64,000 nucleotides of DNA from Bacteroidota bacterium (GCA_024743405.1 JANSWP010000004.1:1-64000), one strand, 5' to 3'; counted from the first letter of the stretch, positions 1 through 9,169 are shown. Made by a program: numbers and translations. Notes: generated from the sequence alone by a model not told the origin.

Positions 1-48
1 ATGAGGTACTAAATTTTGGTTAATCAGCTTTTTGCTTAATTTCATCAT

Positions 49-104
49 AGTTGCAGTGGGTTTGGTGAGTTAAGTAGGATTTTCAAACTTAACTCGCTGC
101 AACT
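49..104. repeat. imperfect hairpin upstream of the DUF3667 gene
   Basis: AGTTGCAG (49-56) pairs with CTGCAACT (97-104), and the inner arm GAGTTAAG (67-74) pairs with CTTAACTC (88-95). The 5' arm carries a ten-base bulge. It lies 39 bp before the start codon at 143. It could be a transcript structure or the terminator of a gene left of the window; there is no clear T-tract, so the role is undecided. Confidence 0.4.
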
Positions 105-142
105 GTTTCACAAAATGTCAATTAACTTTAGACAACTTCGAT

Positions 143-1078
143 ATGCTAAATCCACCAAAAAAATTATATACCTGTCCAAATTGTCAAACACCCTTAAAAA
201 ATTTGGAACCATTCTGTCCCACCTGCGGTCAGAAAAATCAAGATATTCTATTACCCTTAAGAGCTCACTTAGCAGATATTTTTGAGTCTGTCTTTAATTG
301 GGATTCTAGACTTTTACGCTCTCTGAAAGTTTTGTTCTTTTCCCCTGGGAAGATAACCACTGAGTTTAATGCAGGAAAGCGAGCCACCTATGTCCCTCCG
401 CTCCGATTATACTTGATTTCAAGTCTTTTGTTTTTTCTATTATTGTCAATGACTTCCAAAAGTGAAATGGAAAAAGTCGATAGTTCAATCGAAAGACAAA
501 TGAATAACTCTACAGATACCATCCCAATAAATATGGGGACTTTTAGTATAAACGTAACAGGGCAAGATCTGTTAAAAATCAAAGATTTTAGTGATGAACA
601 GTTGGATTCTCTTTTGATTGAACAAAACGGAAGTACAAGTTTCTTTCACCGTCTGTCCTTGAAACAGTCAGCAAAAGCTATTAATGGAAATGTATCAGGT
701 TTTATTCAGCAATTGACACAAGCAGGCTCCATAAGTATGTTTTTTTTAATGCCAGCTTTTGCATGGTTATTAATGTTATTTTTCCGAAAACCTAAGCGCT
801 TTTATGTCGAGCATTTGATCCTTTCCGTTCATTTGCACACCTTGTTTTTTCTGATTTTTTCTCTTAATATTTTAATGTCACTGACCATACTGGATGAGCT
901 TTTCAGTTTTATTTTTCTATGTCTAATATATTGTTATCCATACTTATACTTTAAAGAAGTATATGGTAAAAATTGGAAAAAAACCTTGTGGCTGACCTTG
1001 CTCGTATTCTTAACTTATGCAATCATTTTAATCTTTGGGTTAGCGTTGACTACCATTATCAGTTTATTGATTTTCTGA
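143..1078 (+). CDS. DUF3667-family zinc-ribbon membrane protein
   Basis: The 311-residue protein begins with a small zinc ribbon (C11, C14, C25, C28). A segment of the form FNWDSRLLRSLKVLFFSPGKIT follows, then FNAGKRATYVPPLRLYL, which is the signature of the DUF3667 family. About five hydrophobic segments follow (roughly residues 88-102, 196-214, 226-247, 250-265 and 280-310). The family is common in Bacteroidota and Xanthomonads and has no established function. The loop between the first and second membrane segments is polar and probably periplasmic. The gene converges on the S10 peptidase, with a shared bidirectional terminator between them. The start at 143 is the first ATG in frame and precedes the zinc ribbon by the usual ten residues. 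Confidence 0.85.
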   Translation: MLNPPKKLYTCPNCQTPLKNLEPFCPTCGQKNQDILLPLRAHLADIFESVFNWDSRLLRSLKVLFFSPGKITTEFNAGKRATYVPPLRLYLISSLLFFLLLSMTSKSEMEKVDSSIERQMNNSTDTIPINMGTFSINVTGQDLLKIKDFSDEQLDSLLIEQNGSTSFFHRLSLKQSAKAINGNVSGFIQQLTQAGSISMFFLMPAFAWLLMLFFRKPKRFYVEHLILSVHLHTLFFLIFSLNILMSLTILDELFSFIFLCLIYCYPYLYFKEVYGKNWKKTLWLTLLVFLTYAIILIFGLALTTIISLLIF

Positions 1079-1231
1079 TTTGTTTATGAAGGGGTTGCTC
1101 TATTCAGTGAATTAAGTCCCTCCAAAAATATTTTTCGCTGCCGTAGGCGGCGACTATACTTAAAGTGCAAAAGTAGAATTAGAAGGCTATAAAATTTCAG
1201 CAAAAATGTCCCCACCAAGATTAATGACCTA

Positions 1232-1279
1232 AGAGTTTGCTAAAAAATAAACACTACAATCTATTTTTTTGCAAACTCT
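1232..1279. terminator. bidirectional terminator between convergent genes
   Basis: AGAGTTTGC followed by an A-rich run (1232-1249) is the inverted complement of the T-rich run plus GCAAACTCT (1262-1279), with one unpaired base. The A-run/T-run layout gives a U-tract for transcripts from either side. It fits ending both the DUF3667 gene (+) and the S10 peptidase gene (-). Confidence 0.75.
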
Positions 1280-1301
1280 AATCTCTCTATATCGGTCTGC
1301 A

Positions 1302-2795
1302 TCAATATTTCGCCGCTTTTCCATTTGATAAACTTCCTTTAATAAATTCCCTTAAGTCATCATTGGCTGCTTTCAAATCTTCATATCGAAGATACATCAT
1401 ATGCCCGCTTCGGTATCCTTTAAAATCCATTCGGTCTTTCATTTTCCCACTAGGATCAATTTGCCACATGGTATATTTTGCATTAAAATAAGTCGTCGCA
1501 CCATCGTAATATCCTGATTGAACTAAAACCTTCAAATAAGGATTCATCGCCATTGCTTTTCGGAGATTATCCCTGACATTATTTTCTCGATTATCCCAAG
1601 GGCGAACTGAACCAAACATATTGTATTTTATATCCGTTTTGAAATTTAGATGTTCCCTTAAATAAAAATTGATAGCAGGTGTAAAAGAATGCAACCAAGA
1701 AGTCAGCTCAGCACTATAATCTGGTCCGTCGCCAGATTCTGTTTTGTCAATTCCTAAATAGCGAGAATCCAATCTTCCAATAGTTCGCCCTGAACGTTCT
1801 CGTAACAAATCCTTCCAAAAAAATCGAGTTGAAACATCTAAATTATTTTGTAAAACCGATTTTACTGATAAGCCCGAATAGTAGGCCATTTTTTCAGCGA
1901 CTTCTTGCTTTTCTTTTTCGGAAATAAAGCCCCCTTTCGCAATAGCAGGAAGCACATGATTGACTGTATAGTCTTCTGACTCAGGTAAAATTTCTAATAA
2001 ATCCTTGCTTTGCAACGCTGGTGGCAGCATTTTATGATGCCATGCAGCAGCTGTAAAGTACGGCAAATTCAAACCAGAAGAAATGGGCGCATCTGAGTTA
2101 AATTTCAAATAATCAGCTGGCGAAACCATAATTACACCATTCAAGTACATCCATTGTTTTTCTTGTAGTTCGAGAGCTAATCCCATCACTCTAGTCCCCC
2201 CATAACTCTCTCCAATAATGTATTTTGGGGAACTCCAACGATTATTTCTAGAGACAAAAGTGGTAATCCATTCCGCCAAATACTTGATATCAGCATTGAT
2301 CCCAAAAAACATCTTTTTATCTGGCATTTTGCCATCTTCCTTTGGAACCATACGTGAATAACCCGTATTCACAGGATTCACAAAAACAATATCTGCTACA
2401 TCCAAAATCGAAAATGGATTTTCCTTCACACCATAAGGCTGAACAGGGTACCCTTCATTATCAATTTTCAAAATCTTTGGTCCTGTATAGGCAACATGCA
2501 TCCATACAGAAGCAGAACCCGGCCCTCCATTAAATGAGATCACCAAAGGGCGGGCAGCTCTATCACGAACATTATCGCGCGTATAATAAGTGTAATATAA
2601 GGTCGCAACGGCATCGTCATTCTCATCCCAAACTGGTTGAGTTCCTGTTTGTGCGGTGTAATTCATACTAACCCCATTAATGGTTGTGGAATGATTGGTA
2701 ACAACCGTCGTATCAACCGGAATGGCTCGTTTTTGGGCTTTTAAATTCATTGTAAATACCCCAATTACTATAAATAGTATTGCTCGTTTTTTCAT
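1302..2795 (-). CDS. secreted serine carboxypeptidase-like protein (peptidase family S10)
   Basis: The 497-residue protein starts with a signal peptide (residues 1-21, ending LKAQ). It has the S10 oxyanion-hole motif NGGPGSAS near residue 90 and the nucleophile motif GESYGG with Ser197. The C-terminal part supplies the remaining triad residues: an Asp in SGYYDGATTY and a His in YRSGHMMYL. All three are therefore present and the enzyme should be active. Family members remove C-terminal residues from peptides at acidic to neutral pH; the substrate here is not known. Export to the periplasm is inferred from the leader. It is monocistronic, and its start faces the promoter region of the first permease. 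Confidence 0.88.
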   Translation of the reverse strand: MKKRAILFIVIGVFTMNLKAQKRAIPVDTTVVTNHSTTINGVSMNYTAQTGTQPVWDENDDAVATLYYTYYTRDNVRDRAARPLVISFNGGPGSASVWMHVAYTGPKILKIDNEGYPVQPYGVKENPFSILDVADIVFVNPVNTGYSRMVPKEDGKMPDKKMFFGINADIKYLAEWITTFVSRNNRWSSPKYIIGESYGGTRVMGLALELQEKQWMYLNGVIMVSPADYLKFNSDAPISSGLNLPYFTAAAWHHKMLPPALQSKDLLEILPESEDYTVNHVLPAIAKGGFISEKEKQEVAEKMAYYSGLSVKSVLQNNLDVSTRFFWKDLLRERSGRTIGRLDSRYLGIDKTESGDGPDYSAELTSWLHSFTPAINFYLREHLNFKTDIKYNMFGSVRPWDNRENNVRDNLRKAMAMNPYLKVLVQSGYYDGATTYFNAKYTMWQIDPSGKMKDRMDFKGYRSGHMMYLRYEDLKAANDDLREFIKGSLSNGKAAKY

Positions 2796-2923
2796 ATTTA
2801 GTTTGATTTCGAAAATAGTTTAAAGAGGGTGAAATTAGGGAAAAACTTTAACCTTGGCTATGAGAATAAAAGCAAAACGTAGAGCCATTTCTGAATTACA
2901 TTCAAACTATTAAGCCATATAGC

Positions 2924-2958
2924 GTTCATTCCCGAACACTTCACGTCCAAATCTGGAC
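2924..2958 (+). promoter_or_regulatory. paired upstream inverted repeats of permease 1 (activator-type sites)
   Basis: Site 1 is GTTCATTCCCGAAC (2924-2937), a GTTC-N6-GAAC inverted repeat. Site 2 starts 21 bp later (2945-2958) and is GTCCAAATCTGGAC, also a perfect inverted repeat with a six-base spacer. The changed base in the left half of site 2 is compensated in the right half, which argues for a symmetric protein-binding site. The same pair precedes the permease genes at 16204, 24023, 55075 and 60036. Confidence 0.75.
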
Positions 2959-3023
2959 GAATAATATACTAAAACCCATCAACACAAACCCATATCAAAT
3001 TGGTAATCAGCCAATTAACCTGA

Positions 3024-3040
3024 TTGGCATACCGATTGGA
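3024..3040 (+). promoter_or_regulatory. sigma-54-like -24/-12 promoter of permease 1
   Basis: TTGGCATACCGATTGGA has GG at 3026-3027 and GG at 3038-3039, with ten bases between. This is the sigma-54 spacing (GG-N10-GC), but with GG instead of GC at -12. It lies 102 bp downstream of the start of the upstream inverted repeat and 52 bp before the ATG. Near-identical copies sit at the same place before three other permeases. Confidence 0.65.
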
Positions 3041-3092
3041 ATTCATTTAACTATAAATGAAAAGAATCCTCTGTCATCCATAATTTATACCC

Positions 3093-5501
3093 ATGCTTTC
3101 AAATTACCTAAAAATAGCTTTTCGAAACCTTACTAAAAACAAAACTTTTTCGGTAGTTAATATCTTCGGATTGGCAGCTGGGATTTCTGTTTGTTTCTTG
3201 GTCATCATGTTGATAAAAGATACTCATAGTTATGATCAATTTCATCCAGAAACGGAGGGTGTTTATAGAATATTAACTTCAACAGAACGAACCAATGGAG
3301 GAGAAGAAATGTATGCCTCTTCGCCTTATTTAGTTGGAAAAACATTATCGGAAGATTATTCCCAAGTTGAACTTTGGACACCTTTGGTTAATACCTTTCA
3401 GTGTGATATACAAAAAGATAAAAACCTCATTCAAGGACATGGTCTTTTTACCAATGCATCCTTTTTTGAAATGTTTGGTTTTGAATTGGAATCAGGTAAC
3501 CCTTTAACAGCACTTGAAGAGCCATATACGGTCATTTTAACCAAAGAACTTGCAGAAAAACTATTTAAAGACACCGACCCAATTGGAGCCTCACTCACCA
3601 TGCCTACCTATGATCAAGCATTCAAAATAACAGGAGTCTTGAAAGAATTTCCAGGAAAAACACATTTGGAATTTGATGCTTTAGGTTCTATTTCAACACA
3701 AGAAGCATTAGATAAATTACCAGGTTCTTTTAGCTCGACCACCAATTTTTTAAATTATTATACAACTTATAATTTTGTTCGATTAAAAGACCCTTCTGCT
3801 GAAAAATCTGCTCTCGCTTCTTTGACTGATATTTCAAGAACACGTTACTCAGATCTGGATTTGGAGTCTCGTGACGCTGGATATTCTTTTATTTTACAAC
3901 CACTAAATGACATCACACCTGGACCAATGATGTCTAACAATATGGGACGAGCATTGCCAAGTCAAGCACTGTGGTTCTTTTCCATTTTATGCATTATCAT
4001 AATATTATCAGCTTGCTTTAATTATACCAATTTAACCTTAGCAAGAAGTTTAACGAGAGCAAGAGAAGTCGGTGTCAGAAAAGTAATGGGGGCAACTCGA
4101 AAACATGTTTTTGGGCAATTCATTAGTGAAGCATTAGTTTTCGCTTTATTTTCTTTGGTCTTAGCTTATTTGTTGTTAGAGTTTACCATTCCTGCTTTTA
4201 ACCAATTGGAATCACTCAATGAAATGGATATTTCATTTAATATGGATGCCATGACCATTGGGTTATTTTTTGGGTTTACGGTTTTAATTGGATTGATTGC
4301 CGGTTTTTTGCCAGCTTTAATTTTATCGAAATTTAGCCCACTATCCATTATGCAAAAATTGGAAAATGTAAAAGTTTTCCGGCGTATAGGATTACGGAAG
4401 GCATTGATTGTTAGTCAATTTTCCATTTCTCTAATTTTTATTTTGGTTCTAACTATTGCTTGGAAACAAATCAATTTTTCCATCAAAGAAAACTTTGGAT
4501 CGAGCCGAACTGACATTGTGAACATTTCCTTATTAGGACAATCTTCAGATAAAGCCGCTGCTACATTTGGACAATTACCACAAGTTCAACAGATAAGTGG
4601 CATTTCTCATTTAATGGGAACTTGGAGCGATAGTAAGGTCGATGTAAAAACCGAAAAAGTACAAGAACCTATTGGCGTAAGAGATTACACGATTGATCAT
4701 CATTACCTCGATAATTTTAATATTGAATTGGTCGCCGGCGAAAATTTTCCAGATAATTCAGCTCAACAACAAGAGTTATTTGTCATAGTGAATGAAGATT
4801 TTTTGAATAAATTTCAAATGGGCTCACCAAATGAAGCTATTGGAAAACCAATTACATTAGGAGATAGTACTCTATTAACGATTCGTGGAGTTGCTAAAGA
4901 CTTCCTTTATAAACCAATGGTTTACAATATCGAACCAATGGTCTTGCGGTACAATCCTGAACAAATTAATGTTCTCAATTTAACACTAACAAGTAGTGAT
5001 ATGCCAACCACGATTGCAGCTTTAGAACGCACTTGGAACAGTATTGAAAAAGAGCGGGAATTGGAATACAGTTTTTATGATGAGACCATCAATGAAACCT
5101 ATGCTGACCTAAGAGACATGGCGAGTGTCATTGGATATTTTGGTACATTAGGCTTAATTATCGCCTATCTTGGTTTACTCGGAATTGTTATTTATTCGGT
5201 TGAAATAAAGGCTAAAGAAATAGGTATCCGAAGAATTATTGGCGCATCCACTCGTGATTTGGTCAATTATCTATCTAAAGGATATTTCGCTTTATTAATG
5301 ATCGCAATTGGTGTTTCAGTGCCTTTGAGTTATTTAATTGGGCAACAATTTTTGAGCACTTTTGCCTATTCTATCCCCTTAAATTTTGCTGTATTTATCC
5401 CAGGTGTTTTACTCCTAATATTGTTGGGCATTGTGACAATTGGTTCCCAAACAATCAAAGCTGCATTGGCAAATCCAGTAGACAGTTTGAGAAGTGAATA
5501 A
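3093..5501 (+). CDS. FtsX/MacB-type ABC transporter permease (orphan, 802 aa)
   Basis: This is a full-length member of the Bacteroidota 800-residue permease family, made of two MacB_PCD-FtsX units fused in one chain. Membrane segment 1 is at about residues 18-40, followed by a large periplasmic domain. Segments near 287-310, 340-365, 385-410 and 430-450 come next, then a second periplasmic domain. Three C-terminal segments and the family tail NPVDSLRSE close the protein. The conserved cytoplasmic motif R-A-(K/R)-E-(I/V)-G-(V/I)-R-(K/R) occurs before both halves. No ATPase gene is nearby, so its MacB-like partner must be encoded elsewhere. The transported substrate is unknown. The gene is preceded by the sigma-54-like module and followed by a terminator, so it is probably monocistronic. 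Confidence 0.9.
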   Translation: MLSNYLKIAFRNLTKNKTFSVVNIFGLAAGISVCFLVIMLIKDTHSYDQFHPETEGVYRILTSTERTNGGEEMYASSPYLVGKTLSEDYSQVELWTPLVNTFQCDIQKDKNLIQGHGLFTNASFFEMFGFELESGNPLTALEEPYTVILTKELAEKLFKDTDPIGASLTMPTYDQAFKITGVLKEFPGKTHLEFDALGSISTQEALDKLPGSFSSTTNFLNYYTTYNFVRLKDPSAEKSALASLTDISRTRYSDLDLESRDAGYSFILQPLNDITPGPMMSNNMGRALPSQALWFFSILCIIIILSACFNYTNLTLARSLTRAREVGVRKVMGATRKHVFGQFISEALVFALFSLVLAYLLLEFTIPAFNQLESLNEMDISFNMDAMTIGLFFGFTVLIGLIAGFLPALILSKFSPLSIMQKLENVKVFRRIGLRKALIVSQFSISLIFILVLTIAWKQINFSIKENFGSSRTDIVNISLLGQSSDKAAATFGQLPQVQQISGISHLMGTWSDSKVDVKTEKVQEPIGVRDYTIDHHYLDNFNIELVAGENFPDNSAQQQELFVIVNEDFLNKFQMGSPNEAIGKPITLGDSTLLTIRGVAKDFLYKPMVYNIEPMVLRYNPEQINVLNLTLTSSDMPTTIAALERTWNSIEKERELEYSFYDETINETYADLRDMASVIGYFGTLGLIIAYLGLLGIVIYSVEIKAKEIGIRRIIGASTRDLVNYLSKGYFALLMIAIGVSVPLSYLIGQQFLSTFAYSIPLNFAVFIPGVLLLILLGIVTIGSQTIKAALANPVDSLRSE

Positions 5502-5567
5502 AGATAAGTGAAAGAAGATTCAAAACGAATAGTAAAAATTCAGAAGTTAACTAAATTTAAGAGTCTA

Positions 5568-5607
5568 ATTAAGGGTATTACGTTAAGTAACACCCTTAAT
5601 TTTTTTC
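5568..5607 (+). terminator. rho-independent terminator after permease 1
   Basis: ATTAAGGGT (5568-5576) pairs with ACCCTTAAT (5592-5600) and is followed by a run of T to 5607. The stem is nine base pairs with a 15-base loop. It ends the transcript of the permease at 3093-5501. Confidence 0.8.
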
Positions 5608-5613
5608 AGTAAA

Positions 5614-5855
5614 GACAACATAAGCTTAGAAGTTGGAATTATTGATCCAAACAAAGATCTAAATTCAGATAGCCTTCTTACTTTATATCAAAACTTAGAA
5701 CGCAATAAAATCGAATTACTCATCAACATTTTCAAGAAGTAAAATCGACCCTAAAAACAGGACAACAGGCTCACTTTGATTCATTTATGAATGAAGTTTT
5801 GAAAAACATTTTATCGGATAAGAAAAATAATCCGCCCCCATCAAAGGATTATTAA
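5614..5855 (+). pseudogene. remnant of a Spy/CpxP-like periplasmic protein
   Basis: Two reading frames join around 5720-5727. The first gives a segment beginning DNISLEVGIIDPNKDLNSD and ending near LERNKIEL. After a frameshift the second continues with THQHFQEVKSTLKTGQQ, then FDSFMNEVL, and stops at 5853-5855. The HFQEVK..L..GQQ..FD pattern resembles the C-terminal half of the small Spy/CpxP-type periplasmic proteins of Bacteroidota, which usually read HF..VR.LLTPEQQ..FD. No N-terminus, signal peptide or start codon is left, and a permease terminator lies directly upstream. I therefore read it as a decayed 3' half. The family assignment rests on the pattern alone. Confidence 0.5.
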
Positions 5856-5933
5856 CAGAGCATGTTTTATTATCTTTTTAATTACAAAAATTAATTTTAT
5901 AATCAAAAAAAGTACATTTTTCAATAAAAAAAG

Positions 5934-5941
5934 TATATTTG
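5934..5941 (+). promoter_or_regulatory. probable promoter (-7 TATATTTG) of the DUF2201-MoxR pair
   Basis: TATATTTG matches the Bacteroidetes -7 consensus TAnnTTTG exactly. It is preceded about 30 bp earlier by a near-copy of the same segment (an A-run followed by GTACATTT). The predicted leader to the ATG at 6041 is about 95 nt. Confidence 0.4.
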
Positions 5942-6040
5942 CCCATCGATTGATTCTTTATGTTAAACACATTAGGCTTTATTCCAAAAGTATTATTGAG
6001 ATAGAATATTTTTTGGAATAAAGTTTATTATTAAAATAAA

Positions 6041-7300
6041 ATGGCAAATATCAATGACGTTGCGAAAACCTGTATCCAACTCCTGTTGGCAGAGCCATTT
6101 TATGGACATTATTTAACGGGTGTCCCCAAAGAAATTTCCGAAAAAATAGATACCGCTGCTGTCGGATTAATGGAACGACAAATGATCAAAATGATGGTTA
6201 ATTCTAATTTTTGGGACAGTTTAAATGAGTCCACTCGATATGGATTGATAAAACATGAAGTCTTACATATTGTCTTTAACCACCTGATTACTCAACGTGA
6301 TTATTCCCACAAGCCATTATTCAATATTGCCGCCGATGTAGTCGTCAATCAATACATCAATAAAGAACAATTGCCGGAAGGGGGTATCACTTTCGAGCGT
6401 TTGGATCATTTACAGCATGAGTATGGAATTGAGTGGAAAAAAGGTATGGATGTAGGGTATTATTATCGGCAATTATTGAAAGTTCAACAAAATCCAAAAT
6501 CTAAAAATAAAGATGGAAATGGAGGTTCTGGTAAAGGTTCAAATGGAGATTTAGACCTATCCGAGTTATTAAAAGGCAATCATACTGACCTAGAAAAACA
6601 TAAACATTGGGGCGATTTCGAAGAATTGTCACCCGCCGAAGCGAAGATGTTAGAAAAGCAACTAGAGGGCAATTTTAAGCAATGTATGCTGCGCATTCGA
6701 GGTCAAAAAGTACACCAATATGGCTATATGTCGGCTGAATTGAGGGAGCGATTGGATGCTAAATTGGCATCTTTAGATTCAGTTATTAATTGGAAGAGAG
6801 TGCTGCGTTTATTTGCTTGTTCAAGCAATAGTTCTTTTGTAAAAAATACCCTTCGTAGACCCTCCAAACGATACGGAACGACTCCTGGAATCAAAGTAAA
6901 AAGACGAAATAAATTACTTGTTGTTCTCGACACCTCGGGTAGTATACAAATGCCAGAAGTCGAAGAGTTTTTTGGTGAAATTCATCAAATTTGGCGACAA
7001 GGTTCAGAGATTTATATCATTGAATGTGATGTCAAAATTCATAAAGAATATCCCTATCGAGGGCAGCTTCCTCATGAAATAAAGGGTCGAGGAGGAAATG
7101 ACTCTACCCCACCGATCATTTTTGCGAACGAAAAATATCGTCCTGACGCTATTTTGTTTTTTACGGACGGTTATGTACCTGCTCCAACAATTGACCCAAG
7201 GAGCCCACTTTTGTGGATAATTTCTTCAAAAGGAATCGCCATTGATGACCCACATTTAGATAAATTGCAAGGACAGAAATTGAAGATTATAAAAACTTAA
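6041..7300 (+). CDS. DUF2201-family putative metallopeptidase with VWA-like domain
   Basis: The 419-residue protein has an N-terminal metallopeptidase-like domain with HEVLH (His72, Glu73, His76), followed by a conserved NH at 80-81. A low-complexity Ser/Gly/Lys linker lies around residues 155-170. The C-terminal part is VWA-like, with the metal-binding motif DTSGS starting at Asp297. This architecture (DUF2201_N plus DUF2201) is almost always encoded next to a MoxR-type AAA ATPase, as here: the next gene starts 27 bp downstream. The pair resembles chelatase-like or chaperone-like AAA/VWA machines, in which the ATPase remodels a client through the VWA protein. The client is unknown. The protein lacks a signal peptide and should be cytoplasmic. 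Confidence 0.85.
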   Translation: MANINDVAKTCIQLLLAEPFYGHYLTGVPKEISEKIDTAAVGLMERQMIKMMVNSNFWDSLNESTRYGLIKHEVLHIVFNHLITQRDYSHKPLFNIAADVVVNQYINKEQLPEGGITFERLDHLQHEYGIEWKKGMDVGYYYRQLLKVQQNPKSKNKDGNGGSGKGSNGDLDLSELLKGNHTDLEKHKHWGDFEELSPAEAKMLEKQLEGNFKQCMLRIRGQKVHQYGYMSAELRERLDAKLASLDSVINWKRVLRLFACSSNSSFVKNTLRRPSKRYGTTPGIKVKRRNKLLVVLDTSGSIQMPEVEEFFGEIHQIWRQGSEIYIIECDVKIHKEYPYRGQLPHEIKGRGGNDSTPPIIFANEKYRPDAILFFTDGYVPAPTIDPRSPLLWIISSKGIAIDDPHLDKLQGQKLKIIKT

Positions 7301-7327
7301 AAAACATACCTCTCAAAACACATTAAT

Positions 7328-8434
7328 GTGAAAAAACAGAACTACATATTTTACGGACTTGAGTCCAATTCCGCCGAAGTACAAGGTTTTATTGAGCACA
7401 TCATAAAATCAAATTTGGATGCCGAAAAAGCAGGCAATGACAAAACCCCAATCTGTATTTGGGGCACTCATGGAATTGGCAAGACCGCATTAGTCAAGCA
7501 AATTGCCATTGAAAATAATTTTCAATGGGCATACATTGCACCAGCCCAATTTGAAGAAATGGGCGACCTCATCGGTATGCCCACTAAAGAAGATGGAAAG
7601 ACCTCTTTCCTCGCACCTGAATGGGTTCCCGAAACAACAGGCCCAGGCATTTTATTAATTGATGATGTCAATCGCGCCGACGATCGAATCTTACGAGGAA
7701 TTATGCAATTATTGCAAAACTTCGAATTGGTAAGTTGGAAGTTGCCACCACTTTGGCAAATTGTTTTGACAGCCAACCCTGATGGTGGTGATTATTCAGT
7801 CACACCAATGGATGATGCTATGTTAACTAGAATGATGCATGTCACCATGCATTTTGATCCCAAAGTATGGGCAATATGGGCAGAAAAAAATGGCATTGAT
7901 TCTCGTGGAATTAATTTCGTTCTGACCTATCCTGAAATTGCGGAAGGCAATCGAACGACACCCCGTTCTTTAGTTCAATTTTTTAATTCTATTGCTTCCA
8001 TTCCGAACTTACAAAAGCAATTACCATTAGTTCAAATGCTAGCTTCTTCTTGTTTGGATGAAGAAACCGTAACCGCTTTTATTGCTTTTGTTCAGCAGAA
8101 TTTGGCGGAATTGATAACTTCTGAAGAGATCCTTGCAGTTTCAAACTTTCAAACTCAAGTACACAATCCTGTGAAAGCGATTGTTCAAAAAGATGTTTTT
8201 CGAGTCGATATATTAGCGACTATGTGTACGCGAATGATCAATTATTTAATGCTCCATAAAATCAAAATGGATAAAAATCAACTAGAGAATCTGAAGTCTT
8301 TCGTCAAGATGGACTTTTTACCTAATGACCTTAGATTATCTCTTTTACAAGATATAATGTCAGGAGATAATGAGTCTTTAAAACAGGTTGTCGCAGATCC
8401 CGAAATCAGTATGATGTTGTTGCAGAACATGTAA
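7328..8434 (+). CDS. MoxR-like AAA ATPase
   Basis: The 368-residue protein has a Walker A motif GTHGIGKT (Lys52, Thr53) and a Walker B motif ILLIDDVNRAD (around residues 108-118). A sensor-1 region follows (QIVLTANPDGGDYSV), with an arginine-containing segment after it (LTRMMHV). This fits the AAA_5/MoxR group, in which the ATPase acts with a VWA-domain partner. That partner is the preceding gene, 27 bp upstream. The start is GTG: the ATG two bases upstream is followed at once by a stop, so GTG at 7328 is the only sensible choice. The C-terminal 130 residues are helical and carry no motif I recognise. Confidence 0.85.
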   Translation: MKKQNYIFYGLESNSAEVQGFIEHIIKSNLDAEKAGNDKTPICIWGTHGIGKTALVKQIAIENNFQWAYIAPAQFEEMGDLIGMPTKEDGKTSFLAPEWVPETTGPGILLIDDVNRADDRILRGIMQLLQNFELVSWKLPPLWQIVLTANPDGGDYSVTPMDDAMLTRMMHVTMHFDPKVWAIWAEKNGIDSRGINFVLTYPEIAEGNRTTPRSLVQFFNSIASIPNLQKQLPLVQMLASSCLDEETVTAFIAFVQQNLAELITSEEILAVSNFQTQVHNPVKAIVQKDVFRVDILATMCTRMINYLMLHKIKMDKNQLENLKSFVKMDFLPNDLRLSLLQDIMSGDNESLKQVVADPEISMMLLQNM

Positions 8435-8540
8435 TATATTCATCGACAAATCGGCAAAACATATAAAAAAAACAATACAATTCTTTTTCTATTGAAATAA
8501 AAGGCTACGAAAAAGTCGAAAATTGCATTTCAGGACAGAT

Positions 8541-8704
8541 TAGGGAGGAGGAAACAAATAAGCTCCCAAAATTTTAGGAAGTTAATTTTTCTTTAGACGA
8601 GGCAAAAGACGCAGACATACCCAAAGGTATGGCGAGTATTTTTAAGATGCATAAAGGAAAAATAACAAGTAAAATGGATAGGTTATATTTTTCCTCCTCC
8701 CTTA
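8541..8704. repeat. MITE-like element, copy 1
   Basis: The 164-bp element has imperfect terminal inverted repeats: TAGGGAGGAGGAAAC... at the left and ...TTTTTCCTCCTCCCTTA at the right. It is closely similar throughout to the element at 57511-57676. Internally it has a hairpin CATACC-CAAA-GGTATG and the core GGCGAGTATTTTTAA. There is no transposase. The copy covers the first 25 codons of the next gene. Confidence 0.75.
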
Positions 8705-9114
8705 AATGTTTGAATATTTTCGAAGTTAATAAGCACAAAATTGAACCTCATTTTATCGAGGATACGGAGTGTAGTTTTCATAAAGGTATTTCAACGATTG
8801 ATTATGTGAATGCCAATCCAAACTTTGGGTATGATTTCCAAATTTTCCCAAGGGATTTGACTTTTTATCAGTTGATTCCTGATTTTATGCAAGGGAAAAA
8901 TTATCGGATGGAAGAAGGTGATTTATATCAAGTAATATTTGAACCTACGAAGCTCAAAGAAACAACTGATAAACCGGTCAAAATTGCTCAATATTTTAAG
9001 CATCGTACTCATAATCCCATAGCTAAAGGGGAGTTGGAAAACCTTGAAAAACTGAGTGAGATTTTAGATTTGATTCAAATAATGAATGGGCTAGTTAGTA
9101 TTAGTAACGGCTAA
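8629..9114 (+). CDS. hypothetical protein whose N-terminus is encoded by a MITE-like repeat
   Basis: The 161-residue reading frame has no recognised domain. It contains the pieces FEVNKHKIEPHFIEDTECSF and NPNFGYDFQIFPRDLTF, suggesting a soluble cytoplasmic protein. The first 25 codons lie inside the repeat at 8541-8704, so the present start is not the ancestral one. Either the element supplied a new start or the gene lost its 5' end. The next internal ATG is only at about residue 90. The previous gene ends 194 bp upstream. I cannot tell whether it is expressed. Confidence 0.4.
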   Translation: MASIFKMHKGKITSKMDRLYFSSSLKCLNIFEVNKHKIEPHFIEDTECSFHKGISTIDYVNANPNFGYDFQIFPRDLTFYQLIPDFMQGKNYRMEEGDLYQVIFEPTKLKETTDKPVKIAQYFKHRTHNPIAKGELENLEKLSEILDLIQIMNGLVSISNG

Positions 9115-9169
9115 AAAATAAGTCCGCCAATTTGAAATAGTAGATTTTGGATTTTAGTAAGGTAAAAAA

